This document shows positions 7,404-15,155 of a DNA stretch of 18,482 bases, in pieces. This DNA comes from Mageeibacillus sp. UBA5747 (GTDB taxonomy: Bacteria; Bacillota; Clostridia; Saccharofermentanales; UBA5734). How positions within the stretch are numbered: the first letter of the stretch is position 1; the number at the start of each line of letters is the position of its first letter. The DNA lies in the NCBI GenBank assembly GCA_002419145.1, contig DIFN01000046.1, positions 15,330-33,811 on the forward strand, in the 5' to 3' direction. The notes beneath the pieces were generated by a model, which ran no database searches, was not told the origin of the DNA, and saw only the letters and a program-made list of their open reading frames with translations. A program made the position numbers and the translations under genes.

Positions 7404-8441
7404 ATGTCTGATTTGAAACAAGAACTTGCTCGCCTGCGCCATTCATTTGATGAGTCGATCGCAAGGGTCCAAGGACATTCGAGCCAGGCGGTGGAGCAGC
7501 TGCGGGTCCAGTTCCTCGGCAAAAAAGGCGAGCTGACAGCAATTCTGCGCAGCATGGGTCAATTGTCTGCGGATGAACGCCCCGCTGTCGGCCAGCTGGC
7601 CAACCAGGTGCGCGAGCACATGGAATCAAGCCTTGAGAACCTTTTGCAGATGGTCAAGGCCAATGAACGCGCGCAGCGCCTGGAGCTTGACCGGATCGAC
7701 GTGACGCTTCCCGGCCAGCGCCTGGCCCAGGGGACACGTCACCCCCTGACCAAGGTCATTGACGAAATCTGCGATGTCTTCGTCGGCTTGGGCTTTGCAA
7801 TCGCCGAAGGGCCGGAAGTCGAGCTTGATGAATACAATTTCGAACTGCTGCGGATCCCCGAGGGCCATCCGGCGCGCGACACGCAGGACACGTTCTACAT
7901 CACCGACAAGATGGTTCTGCGCACCCAGACGTCACCGGTCCAGATCCGGGTCATGAAAGAACAACAACCGCCAATCAAGATCGTCTGTCCAGGCAAGGTC
8001 TACCGCTCCGATGCTCTCGACGCGACCCATTCGCCGATCTTCCACCAGATCGAAGGCCTCGTGGTCGACCACGGCGTCACCATGGGCGATCTGGTCGGTT
8101 CGCTGCAATTGTTTGCCCGTCAGCTCTTTGGCGAAAAAACGAAAATCCGCTTGCGGCCGCATCATTTCCCGTTCACGGAACCAAGCTGTGAAGTCGATAT
8201 CACCTGCTGGAGCTGTGGCGGCACCGGTTGCAGGACCTGCAAAGGCGAAGGTTGGATCGAGGTACTCGGCGCCGGCATGGTCCATCCCGGTGTCCTGAGA
8301 AACTGCGGCATTGACCCGGACATCTACAGTGGCTTTGCCTTTGGCATCGGCGTCGAACGGACCGCGATGGGCCGCTATGGCATCGACGACATCCGCAATT
8401 TCTATGAAAATGACCTGCGCTTCCTGCGCCAGTTCCGATAA
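7404..8441 (+). CDS. pheS: Phenylalanyl-tRNA synthetase alpha subunit
   Basis: The catalytic subunit of the alpha2-beta2 enzyme that charges tRNA-Phe. The 345-aa product has the N-terminal coiled-coil tRNA-binding arm (about 1-95) and the class II core, with HSPIFHQIEGLVVD (209-222), FPFTEPSCEVD (255-265) and motif 3 GFAFGIGVERTAM (310-322). Four cysteines in CWSCGGTGCRTC (268, 271, 276, 279) form a metal-knuckle-like insertion known from many Bacillota PheS proteins. The SD AGGAGG (7392-7397) precedes ATG 7404 by 6 bases; the longer upstream frame runs into the T-box leader and is not used. pheT follows after 22 bases. Confidence 0.96.
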   Translation: MSDLKQELARLRHSFDESIARVQGHSSQAVEQLRVQFLGKKGELTAILRSMGQLSADERPAVGQLANQVREHMESSLENLLQMVKANERAQRLELDRIDVTLPGQRLAQGTRHPLTKVIDEICDVFVGLGFAIAEGPEVELDEYNFELLRIPEGHPARDTQDTFYITDKMVLRTQTSPVQIRVMKEQQPPIKIVCPGKVYRSDALDATHSPIFHQIEGLVVDHGVTMGDLVGSLQLFARQLFGEKTKIRLRPHHFPFTEPSCEVDITCWSCGGTGCRTCKGEGWIEVLGAGMVHPGVLRNCGIDPDIYSGFAFGIGVERTAMGRYGIDDIRNFYENDLRFLRQFR

Positions 8442-8463
8442 TCGGGGAGGAAAGAAACCTGCT

Positions 8464-10884
8464 ATGAAAGTATCCATTGAATGGCTCAAGCAATACACCC
8501 CAGTGGATCTGCCGCTCAAAACGCTTACGGAGGGCCTGACCCTGTCCGGTTCGAAAGTAGAGGGCGTCGAGGAACTTTTTGCCGAAATCACCCGGGTAGT
8601 GACCGGTAGGATCACGAAAATCGAGCGCCATCCGGGCGCTGACAAATTGCAGATCTGCCAGGTGGACATCGGTTCCGAGTCGCTGCAGATCATCACAGCA
8701 GCGACCAATGTGTACGAGGGCGCGGTGATTCCGGTCGCCCTCGATGGTTCGACCCTGGCCAAAGGCCTCAAGATCAAGGCAGGCAAACTGCGCGGCGAGT
8801 TGTCTCAGGGCATGATGTGCTCGATCGAAGAGCTCGGCCTGACCGGCGCCGATTTCCCATCCGGAGCGGTGCACGGGATTTTTATCCTGCCGGACTCGAC
8901 CCCGCTGGGCCAGGATATTTTGGACGCTTTGGACATCCGTGACACCGTGATCGAATTTGAAATCACATCCAACCGCGTCGACTGCTTTGCGGTTGAAGGG
9001 CTGGCCCGCGAAACAGCCGTGACATTTGACCTGCCATTTTCCGAGGTCCGGCCGCAAGTCCAGGCCACCAGTCTGCGCCAGTCTCAGGACCTGGCCAGTA
9101 TTGAGATCGCGGCTCCGGACCTGTGCTACCGTTATGTCGGCCGGGTGGTGGAAAACGTCCGTGTCGCACCCTCACCTGACTGGCTGCGCCGCCGGCTGCG
9201 CTGTGCCGGCATTCGGCCGATCAATAACATCGTCGACATCACGAACTATGTCATGCTCGAGCTGGGCCAGCCGATGCATGCCTTTGACCTCGACCAGGTT
9301 GCGGGCCGCTCGATCATCGTGCGCCGGGCTGCCCCGGGCGAAGTGCTACGCACGCTGGACAGCATCGACCGGACGCTCGATGATCAGATGCTTGTCATCG
9401 CTGACCGTGACCGGGCAGTGGCTCTGGCCGGGGTCATGGGGGCAGAAAATTCCGAAATTACGGCCGCGACAACCACGATTCTGCTCGAATCAGCAACCTT
9501 CAATCCCCAGGCAGTGCGCCGGGCCGCCAAGTTGGTCGGCCTTCGCACCGATGCCTCGTCCCGGTTTGAAAAGGGGCTCGACGTGTACAATGCCAGCCGC
9601 GCGATTGACCGCGCCTGTGAGCTGATCGAGCAGCTTGGCTGCGGCGAGGTACTCAAGGGTCGGATCGATGTCTGGCCGTACCATCCGGAAGCCGTGACCT
9701 TGCTGTGCCGGCCTCAATTGGTCAACGAATTCCTGGGCACATCACTGAGCGCAGAGGAGATGAACACAATTCTGACCCGCCTGGGCTGCATTGTGACCGA
9801 AGTGGCCGGAGATCTCAGCGTCCAGGTGCCCAGCTTCCGGCCTGATCTCGAAAGCGAGGCAGACCTGTCTGAGGAAATCGCCCGTATCTATGGATATAAC
9901 AAGATCAAGCCAACTTTGCTGTCGGGCAAGCAGACCACCCTCGGCGGCCGCACACCCAGCCAGAAAGCACTCGAAAAAATCAAGGATCTGATGATCGGCC
10001 AGGGATTTTTTGAAGCCTGCACCTATTCTTTCGAAAGCCCGCGCGAGCTGGACAAACTTCGGTTGCCCGCAAGCCATCCGCTGCGCCAGGTGGTCACGAT
10101 CAGAAATCCACTCGGCGAAGATTATTCGATCATGCGCCCCTCCATGGTGCCCAGCCTGCTTGAAATGGCCTCGACCAATTGGAACCGTTCCGTCGCCGAA
10201 GGCCGTCTGTTCGAGCTGGCCTACACCTATCAGCCCAGGCAACTGCCGATGACCGAGCTGCCGGACGAAAAGCTCCACCTCGCGGCAGTTTTGTTTGATG
10301 AAGCCCAGAAGGATCAGGGCGCGGCCAATTTCCTGGCCATGAAAGGCGTGGTCGAAGAGCTGTTCCTCCATTTAGGGATGATCCATGTGACGTTCCAGCG
10401 GGCCGAGGACACGCCCTGGCTCCATCCCGGTCAGAGTGCCCAGATCCGGATTGGAAAGGATATCGCCGGTACGATTGGCGTCGTCCATCCCGACGTGGCC
10501 GAGCTCTTTGCTGCTCCGACCGGCACCGTACTGCTGGATCTGCTATCTGACGTCATACTTTCGCACCGCAGCGACAAACGGGTTTACCAGCCGCTGCCTA
10601 AATTCCCGGCTGTGACCCGCGACCTTGCCCTGCTCGTTGACAGCGACATCCTAGTGGCTGATCTGCAGGAATCCATCCTGGCATCCGGCGGTAAAAACCT
10701 GGAATCAGTCCGCCTGTTTGACGTCTACAGTGGTAAGCAAGTGCCGGAAGGGAAGAAGTCGATTGCATTCAGCCTGGTGTTCAGGTCCGCTGAAAAAACC
10801 CTCAGCGATGACGAAATCATCCCGGCAGTCAAAAAAATCCTCAAGAAACTGGATGCCGATTTCGCTGCCCAGCTGCGGGAATGA
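8464..10884 (+). CDS. pheT: Phenylalanyl-tRNA synthetase beta subunit
   Basis: The 806-aa beta subunit, which carries the editing site and tRNA-binding modules. In order: an N-terminal MKVSIEWLKQYTPVDL start, an OB-fold tRNA-binding domain (about 40-150, HPGADKLQICQVDIG), the B3/B4 editing region with INNIVDITNYVMLELGQPMHAFD, the B5 domain (about 400-475), the catalytic-like core, and a C-terminal ferredoxin-fold anticodon-binding domain from PLPKFPAVTRDLALL (about 710 to the end). The start at ATG 8464 follows GGGGAGGAAAG; an open frame extending upstream to 8311 lies inside pheS and is rejected. The length is normal. No terminator is evident after the stop. Confidence 0.96.
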   Translation: MKVSIEWLKQYTPVDLPLKTLTEGLTLSGSKVEGVEELFAEITRVVTGRITKIERHPGADKLQICQVDIGSESLQIITAATNVYEGAVIPVALDGSTLAKGLKIKAGKLRGELSQGMMCSIEELGLTGADFPSGAVHGIFILPDSTPLGQDILDALDIRDTVIEFEITSNRVDCFAVEGLARETAVTFDLPFSEVRPQVQATSLRQSQDLASIEIAAPDLCYRYVGRVVENVRVAPSPDWLRRRLRCAGIRPINNIVDITNYVMLELGQPMHAFDLDQVAGRSIIVRRAAPGEVLRTLDSIDRTLDDQMLVIADRDRAVALAGVMGAENSEITAATTTILLESATFNPQAVRRAAKLVGLRTDASSRFEKGLDVYNASRAIDRACELIEQLGCGEVLKGRIDVWPYHPEAVTLLCRPQLVNEFLGTSLSAEEMNTILTRLGCIVTEVAGDLSVQVPSFRPDLESEADLSEEIARIYGYNKIKPTLLSGKQTTLGGRTPSQKALEKIKDLMIGQGFFEACTYSFESPRELDKLRLPASHPLRQVVTIRNPLGEDYSIMRPSMVPSLLEMASTNWNRSVAEGRLFELAYTYQPRQLPMTELPDEKLHLAAVLFDEAQKDQGAANFLAMKGVVEELFLHLGMIHVTFQRAEDTPWLHPGQSAQIRIGKDIAGTIGVVHPDVAELFAAPTGTVLLDLLSDVILSHRSDKRVYQPLPKFPAVTRDLALLVDSDILVADLQESILASGGKNLESVRLFDVYSGKQVPEGKKSIAFSLVFRSAEKTLSDDEIIPAVKKILKKLDADFAAQLRE

Positions 10885-10890
10885 TTTGTA

Positions 10891-10919
10891 TTGCATAAAT
10901 ATAAAGATTGCTGTATAAA
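10891..10919 (+). promoter_or_regulatory. Predicted promoter for the amino acid ABC transporter operon
   Basis: TTGCAT (10891-10896), 17 bases, then TATAAA (10914-10919), 6 bases after the pheT stop in a short AT-rich island. The leader to the first gene is about 45 bases. I see no operator or riboswitch in it. Confidence 0.65.
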
Positions 10920-10972
10920 ATACGTTTGAATAGACCAATGACCCTTGAAATGGAATGAATGGAGATCATGAC

Positions 10973-11755
10973 ATGAAACCTGTCACACGTTTAGCGGCTC
11001 TCGTTCTTGTTCTGACCCTGGCCTTCTCGATGGTTGCCTGTGCCTCTGCTGAGGTCAAAATCGCCACCAAGGCCGATCTCGATGGCAAAGTGATCGGCAC
11101 CCAGCTTGGGACGACCGGCGACACCATCGCTAACGAACAAATCAAAGCCAAGTCCGTCGAATCCTTTAAACTCTTTGTCGATGCTATCCAGTCCCTGAAG
11201 CAGAAGAAAGTTGACGCCGTCATCATGGACCAGTTCACGGCTGAAGTTTTCACCAAGCAGAATACCGACCTCGAGATCGTCGATGTTGGCTTTGATGCGG
11301 AAGAATACGCGATTGCCGTTGACAAGGGCAATGCCGACCTGCTGGCCAAAATCAATGAAGTCCTTCAAGAAATGAAAGCCAACGGCGCACTTGAAGCGTC
11401 GGTTGCTGCTCATGCAGGGGAAGGTGGCAGTCTGCCGGACCTCAATGTCGGTGCGGCCGGCGGCAAACTGATCATGGGAACCAGCGCTGGATTCCCGCCG
11501 TTTGAATACCTCGATGACAAAAACCAGGTCGTCGGTGTTGATGTCGACATCATGGCTGCTGTGGCCAAGAAGCTCGACAAGGAGCTCGTGGTCGAAAACA
11601 TGGACTTTGACGGTCTGATTCCGGCTCTCAATGGCGGAAAAATCCAAGCCATCGCCGCCGGCATGACCGTGACCGACGAGCGCAAAGTCAATGTTGATTT
11701 CTCAGAAACCTACTTTGACGCCTCCCAGGTGGTTGTTGTCCGCAAAGCCCAGTAA
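10973..11755 (+). CDS. Amino acid ABC transporter binding protein with circularly permuted lobes
   Basis: A solute-binding protein of the polar amino acid (SBP_bac_3) family, 260 aa, exported and probably lipid-anchored. The signal peptide spans about 1-22, with Cys23 in SMVAC (an imperfect lipobox); signal peptidase I cleavage after ASA is the alternative. The order of family segments is reversed. Residues 28-147 match the usual C-terminal half: KADLDGKVIGTQLGTTGD, KVDAVIMDQ, EYAIAVDKGN and the terminal helices. After a Gly-rich linker (148-163), residues 164-260 match the usual N-terminal half: GKLIMGTSAGFPPFEYLD, NMDFDGLIPALNGGKI and AGMTVTDERK with Arg237, ending in the hinge strand QVVVVRK. 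Ligand-contact segments of both lobes are kept. ATG 10973 is chosen for the SD GGAG (10961-10964) and the signal peptide; ATG 10955 lacks an SD. Confidence 0.9.
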   Translation: MKPVTRLAALVLVLTLAFSMVACASAEVKIATKADLDGKVIGTQLGTTGDTIANEQIKAKSVESFKLFVDAIQSLKQKKVDAVIMDQFTAEVFTKQNTDLEIVDVGFDAEEYAIAVDKGNADLLAKINEVLQEMKANGALEASVAAHAGEGGSLPDLNVGAAGGKLIMGTSAGFPPFEYLDDKNQVVGVDVDIMAAVAKKLDKELVVENMDFDGLIPALNGGKIQAIAAGMTVTDERKVNVDFSETYFDASQVVVVRKAQ

Positions 11756-11773
11756 TTCGCAGCACGACTCAAC

Positions 11774-11815
11774 AGGCCGGTCCGGGTCAGATCAAACCGG
11801 ACCGGTCTCTTTTTT
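11774..11815 (+). terminator. Rho-independent terminator inside the ABC operon
   Basis: A 12-bp stem, AGGCCGGTCCGG (11774-11785) with CCGGACCGGTCT (11797-11808) and one G-U pair, has an 11-base loop and is followed by a run of six T (11810-11815). It lies between the binding protein and the permease genes, 7 bases before the permease SD. Partial readthrough would give more binding protein than membrane components. Confidence 0.88.
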
Positions 11816-11836
11816 CAGATCAGGAGGCGGTGCACC

Positions 11837-12655
11837 ATGTCATTGGACCAGATCAAATATAAACGCTGGGGTACGTACCTGGCACTTCTGAGCTTTGCTC
11901 TGGTGACGGCCATTGCCCTCTTGGTTGCCTTTCAGGACCAGCTAGGGATCCAGTCGCCGCTGCTTATGACGTTACAGACCAATTTCTATAACGATTTCAT
12001 CAAAGCCGACCGCTACATGCTCCTGGTCAATGGCCTTTTTGTCACGCTCCAGATCACGGTGTTTTCTGTCATCGCCGGCACGATCATCGGCCTGTGCTTG
12101 GCTCTGATCAAAGTGCTCGAGAGCAATGGCAAATATATTTTCTTCCTGACCCGCTTCACCAATATCTACCTGACGGTGATCCGAGGCACACCTGCAGTTG
12201 TCCAGCTGATGATCATCTATTACGGGATCTTCTCCTCGGTCAACATTGACAAGATCTTTGTTGCGATTCTGGCCTTTTCGATCAATAGTGGCGCCTATGT
12301 TGCCGAAATCATTCGGGCCGGCATCCTGGCGGTCGACCGTGGCCAGATGGAGGCAGGAAGGACTCTGGGCCTGCCTTATGGCACGACGATGAAAAAAATC
12401 ATTTTGCCGCAAGCTTTCAAGAACATTCTGCCAGCTCTGTTCAATGAACTGATCGCCCTGCTCAAGGAAACCTCAGTTGCCGCGTTCATCGCAGTGGCCG
12501 ACCTGACCCGTTCTGGTGACATGATTCGCGCCAAAACCTACGATCCGTTTTTGCCGCTTTTGGCCGTTGCCCTGATTTACCTGACCTTGGTCGTCGGCAT
12601 GACGCATCTGGTAGGTCGTCTGGAAAGGAGACTTCGCCGCAGTGATAACCGTTAA
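11837..12655 (+). CDS. Amino acid ABC transporter permease (HisM/GlnP type)
   Basis: The membrane subunit of the importer, 272 aa. An N-terminal membrane segment (about 12-31) and an extracytoplasmic stretch precede the core of about five segments (61-260), beginning with the LVNGLFVTLQITVFSV entry typical of this family. The cytoplasmic EAA loop that docks on the ATPase is EAGRTLGLPYGTTMKKIILPQ (172-192). RGTPAVVQL (116-124) is another family hallmark. AGGAGG (11822-11827) stands 9 bases before the ATG. The last 14 bases overlap the ATPase gene. It pairs with the binding protein upstream; the exact amino acid transported cannot be read from the sequence. Confidence 0.93.
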   Translation: MSLDQIKYKRWGTYLALLSFALVTAIALLVAFQDQLGIQSPLLMTLQTNFYNDFIKADRYMLLVNGLFVTLQITVFSVIAGTIIGLCLALIKVLESNGKYIFFLTRFTNIYLTVIRGTPAVVQLMIIYYGIFSSVNIDKIFVAILAFSINSGAYVAEIIRAGILAVDRGQMEAGRTLGLPYGTTMKKIILPQAFKNILPALFNELIALLKETSVAAFIAVADLTRSGDMIRAKTYDPFLPLLAVALIYLTLVVGMTHLVGRLERRLRRSDNR

Positions 12656-13370
12656 GAATCTCTATAAGGATTATGGCGAGGTCAAGGTCCTCAAGGACAT
12701 CTGTGCCACCATCAGCGTAGGGGAGAAGATCGCCGTGATTGGCCCTTCCGGCTCAGGCAAGAGCACCTTTCTGCGCTGCCTGAACATGCTGGACTTGCCG
12801 ACATCCGGCACGATCATCGTCGATGGCGAGGAAATCACCGCGCCCGGCGTGGATCTGAATAAAGTCCGGGCCAAAATGGGCATGGTTTTTCAACATTTCA
12901 ATTTGTTCCCACATCTGACTGTCCTGGAAAACATCACGCTGGCCCCGACGACCCTCGGCCTGATGACACCGCAGCAGGCCATAGACAAAGCATACGCCCT
13001 GCTAGACCGAGTTGGCCTCAGGGAAAAGGCTGATGTCTACCCGATCAAATTGTCTGGTGGCCAGAAACAGCGCATCGCCATCGCCCGCGCTCTGGCAATG
13101 AATCCGGAAATCATGCTCTTTGATGAACCGACCTCAGCCCTCGACCCGGAAATGATCGGTGAAGTGCTCGATGTCATGCAGGAACTGGCTGAGGAAGGCA
13201 TGACCATGGTGGTGGTGACCCACGAGATGGGCTTTGCCCGCCGGGTCGCCAGCCGGGTTTTCTTCATGGATGACGGCCAAATCGCTGAGGAAGGCGTGCC
13301 GAAAGACATATTCGAAAATCCGCAGAATCCGCGCACCAAAGAATTTCTGTCGAAAGTCCTCACCCACTGA
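12642..13370 (+). CDS. Amino acid ABC transporter ATP-binding protein (GlnQ/HisP type)
   Basis: The cytoplasmic ATPase of the importer, 242 aa, with every nucleotide-binding motif: Walker A GPSGSGKS (34-41), Q-loop Gln84 in MVFQHFNLFPH, signature LSGGQKQR (137-144), Walker B IMLFDEPTSALD (157-168, with Asp161 and Glu162) and H-loop His194 in VVTHEMGFA. The sequence around the Q-loop and the ending ENPQNPRTKEFLSKVL are typical of the polar amino acid subfamily. Translation begins at GTG 12642 inside the permease gene, with GGAG at 12627-12630 (11 bases away, rather long), so coupling to permease translation is likely. The operon ends at the hairpins after the stop. Confidence 0.95.
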   Translation: MITVKNLYKDYGEVKVLKDICATISVGEKIAVIGPSGSGKSTFLRCLNMLDLPTSGTIIVDGEEITAPGVDLNKVRAKMGMVFQHFNLFPHLTVLENITLAPTTLGLMTPQQAIDKAYALLDRVGLREKADVYPIKLSGGQKQRIAIARALAMNPEIMLFDEPTSALDPEMIGEVLDVMQELAEEGMTMVVVTHEMGFARRVASRVFFMDDGQIAEEGVPKDIFENPQNPRTKEFLSKVLTH

Positions 13371-13377
13371 AGACAGG

Positions 13378-13406
13378 TCAAAAACGGCTGACAGAGCCGG
13401 TTTTGA
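13378..13406 (+). other. Hairpin after the ATPase gene without a T-run
   Basis: TCAAAAACGGCT (13378-13389) pairs with AGCCGGTTTTGA (13395-13406) except for one mismatch, with a 5-base loop. No T-run follows on the + strand, so it is more likely a 3'-end stabilising hairpin than an efficient terminator. The rest of the 141-base gap to the next gene is described under the terminator at 13475. Confidence 0.55.
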
Positions 13407-13474
13407 GCCTTTGGCCCCGTGTGCCTTGTCGCATCTTGTCTACCTTTGTCGCTCAATAGACATCCATCAAAATC

Positions 13475-13511
13475 ACACCCTCTGGTACGCTTGGCACCAG
13501 GGGGTGTTTTT
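13475..13511 (+). terminator. Rho-independent terminator of the ABC transporter operon
   Basis: ACACCCTCTGGT (13475-13486) pairs with ACCAGGGGGTGT (13496-13507) with one mismatch, a 9-base loop and a short T-run (13507-13511). The next start codon, ATG 13512, follows immediately. The GGGGGTG that would act as ribosome binding site for that gene (13500-13506) is part of the terminator stem. Confidence 0.8.
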
Positions 13512-13772
13512 ATGGCCCATATCTTACAAGCAGCGCTGGTGATCCCAGTAGTCCTGGTCAGCCTTGCTACGACGACCGGCTTGATAGTGCCCGTATTGCA
13601 GGCGCATGAGCAGACCGCGCGGCAGTTTGTCAGCGAACAGCAGCAACAGCTGACACTGGAACATCTTTACCAGATCCCTGCCGGCGACAGAACAGCCCTG
13701 CTGACCAGTCCACAGCAGGTGGTTGCCTGGATCGCCCTGGCCGAGGATGTCATTGGACTCTTGGAACGGTGA
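13512..13772 (+). CDS. Small protein with N-terminal membrane helix, pilin-like gene cluster
   Basis: I do not recognise a named family. The 86-aa product opens with HILQAALVIPVVLVSLATTTGLIVPV, a single membrane helix (about residues 3-28) placed as in TadE-type pseudopilins. A polar Gln-rich segment (AHEQTARQFVSEQQQQLTLEHLY, about 31-53) and a short C-terminal helix follow. It lacks the Gly before the hydrophobic segment expected of a prepilin cleavage site. Its start ATG 13512 has GGGGGTG (13500-13506) 5 bases upstream, inside the terminator hairpin. The next gene starts 12 bases after the stop, so it probably belongs to one unit with the two larger membrane-anchored proteins downstream. 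Confidence 0.7.
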   Translation: MAHILQAALVIPVVLVSLATTTGLIVPVLQAHEQTARQFVSEQQQQLTLEHLYQIPAGDRTALLTSPQQVVAWIALAEDVIGLLER

Positions 13773-13784
13773 GAGGTGAGAGGG

Positions 13785-15155
13785 ATGCGTGTACGATCGC
13801 GGCGCCAGCGCGGCGCGCTCAGTTTGCTCCTTATCGTCATCATCGTACCTCTGCTGCTGGTATTTACCACGGGACTTGCGATTGCGCGCCGCTTGAATGA
13901 CGAAGCTGGTCTGGTCCGAGCCGTGCATCAGCAGCTCGTGGCCAGCCTTGCGGGCTATGATCCGGACTTGTACCAGCAATTCGGCGTTTTTGGAGTGCCG
14001 GTGGCCAGCCTTGAGACGTCTGTGTTTCAGAAAACAGTTCCAGTCCGCTATGCGGCGGTGCCGGCTGAATTGTCTGTGGCAGCGGCTTTGCTCGACCCGG
14101 ATGTGCTGGAACAGCAGATTGCCCGCACCATGAAGCTGCGCCTGCCCATCCTCTGGCTGGACCAGGCAGAACTTGGCAAGTCCCTCAGCCCTGAATTTTT
14201 CAATCCTGGGCAGGGGATTCGGGCCTCCATTTTTCCTGCGGATGCCCTTCCCAAGGATCTGCTGAGCCAGATGCCAGAGGGTCTGGCCAGCTATCTAGAG
14301 GATCTGATTCAGCAAAGTCTGGAGAGCGTCACGGAGGAAGACAAGCTCGAGATTCTGGACCAGGCGCTTGACTGGCTGGGCGACCTTTCCGGCCAGTCAT
14401 CCATCCTTGCCGCCCTGCCAGACAGTTCGGACTGGTTGTCCGGTTTATCTGGCTGGCTGGATGATCTTTCGTCAGGCCCCAAAGCCCCTCTGACGCAAAA
14501 AGCCGGTCTGGCCGAATACTGCCTGGCTTATCTGACAACTGCGGTCACGGTGCGCCTGGAAGATGGCACCCGTGAGCCGCTGCATACGGTCCGCGGCCTT
14601 GACCTTCAGGAACTGGCTCAGACCCGACCGGCAGAAATCGAGCGCATCATCACCGGTACCAGGGAGCCAGACGCAGCCCGGCGCCAGGTGAAAACGGACC
14701 TGATTGCCACCCGCAGCCTGATTCACCTGGCTGCCATTGTGGCCGATTCAGGTGCAATGACCGTGTTGCGCAGCAAAGCCGCAGCTCTAGCAGCTGTTTT
14801 GGCAGCCACAACCGGCATTCTGCTCGAGCCTGATGGCATCGCCTATTTATTGGCCCTCAGTCAGGCGATTCTGCGGGGCCATGACGACGTTGACGATCTG
14901 CTAAGAGGCCAGGACATTCGCCTGATTCCCCCTTCCTTGCTGGATCAGCCACTCAGAGTGACCTATGCCGATCATTTGCGCCTGATGCTGCTGGTCTTGC
15001 CGACAGACACCCTGCTGGAGCGGATTGGTCATTGCATCCAGCAGACCTTTCCCCAGGATTATGCTGCTGCTATCAGGCTGGAAGTAAAGCCATCAGCAGG
15101 TTCCGGACTAAACCGCTCAGGAATCACCCTGGATCTGGCCTATGCCAGAGAATAG
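13785..15155 (+). CDS. DUF5702-like membrane-anchored protein (TadG-like)
   Basis: A 456-aa protein resembling the DUF5702 proteins that accompany Tad/Flp pilus genes in Clostridia; this assignment comes from memory of the pattern. It has a very basic N-terminus (RVRSRRQRG), one membrane helix (about 12-33, LSLLLIVIIVPLLLVFTTGL), then AGLVRAVHQQLVASLAGYDPDLYQQFGVFGV, the segment most typical of the family. A long extracytoplasmic region, rich in Leu, Asp and Ser, ends in TYADHLRLMLLVLPTDTLLERI and LDLAYARE, again as in DUF5702. A Gly precedes the helix but there is no Glu at +5, so prepilin peptidase processing is doubtful. ATG 13785 is chosen with GAGG (13773-13776) 8 bases away; GTG 13776 is possible. 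Confidence 0.72.
   Translation: MRVRSRRQRGALSLLLIVIIVPLLLVFTTGLAIARRLNDEAGLVRAVHQQLVASLAGYDPDLYQQFGVFGVPVASLETSVFQKTVPVRYAAVPAELSVAAALLDPDVLEQQIARTMKLRLPILWLDQAELGKSLSPEFFNPGQGIRASIFPADALPKDLLSQMPEGLASYLEDLIQQSLESVTEEDKLEILDQALDWLGDLSGQSSILAALPDSSDWLSGLSGWLDDLSSGPKAPLTQKAGLAEYCLAYLTTAVTVRLEDGTREPLHTVRGLDLQELAQTRPAEIERIITGTREPDAARRQVKTDLIATRSLIHLAAIVADSGAMTVLRSKAAALAAVLAATTGILLEPDGIAYLLALSQAILRGHDDVDDLLRGQDIRLIPPSLLDQPLRVTYADHLRLMLLVLPTDTLLERIGHCIQQTFPQDYAAAIRLEVKPSAGSGLNRSGITLDLAYARE

Noticed and set aside
7046..7555. A - strand open frame across the T-box and pheS start
   Set aside because: The region is explained by the promoter, T-box leader and pheS N-terminus on the + strand.
8205..8241. 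Cysteine cluster CWSCGGTGCRTC in PheS as a possible unusual zinc insertion
   Set aside because: Many Bacillota PheS proteins carry a similar CxxCGGxGCxxC segment, so it is not specific to this genome.
10973..11755. Binding protein as a truncated or frameshifted pseudogene
   Set aside because: The frame is continuous from a signal peptide to a stop, both lobes are represented once, and ligand-binding segments are intact; only their order is changed.
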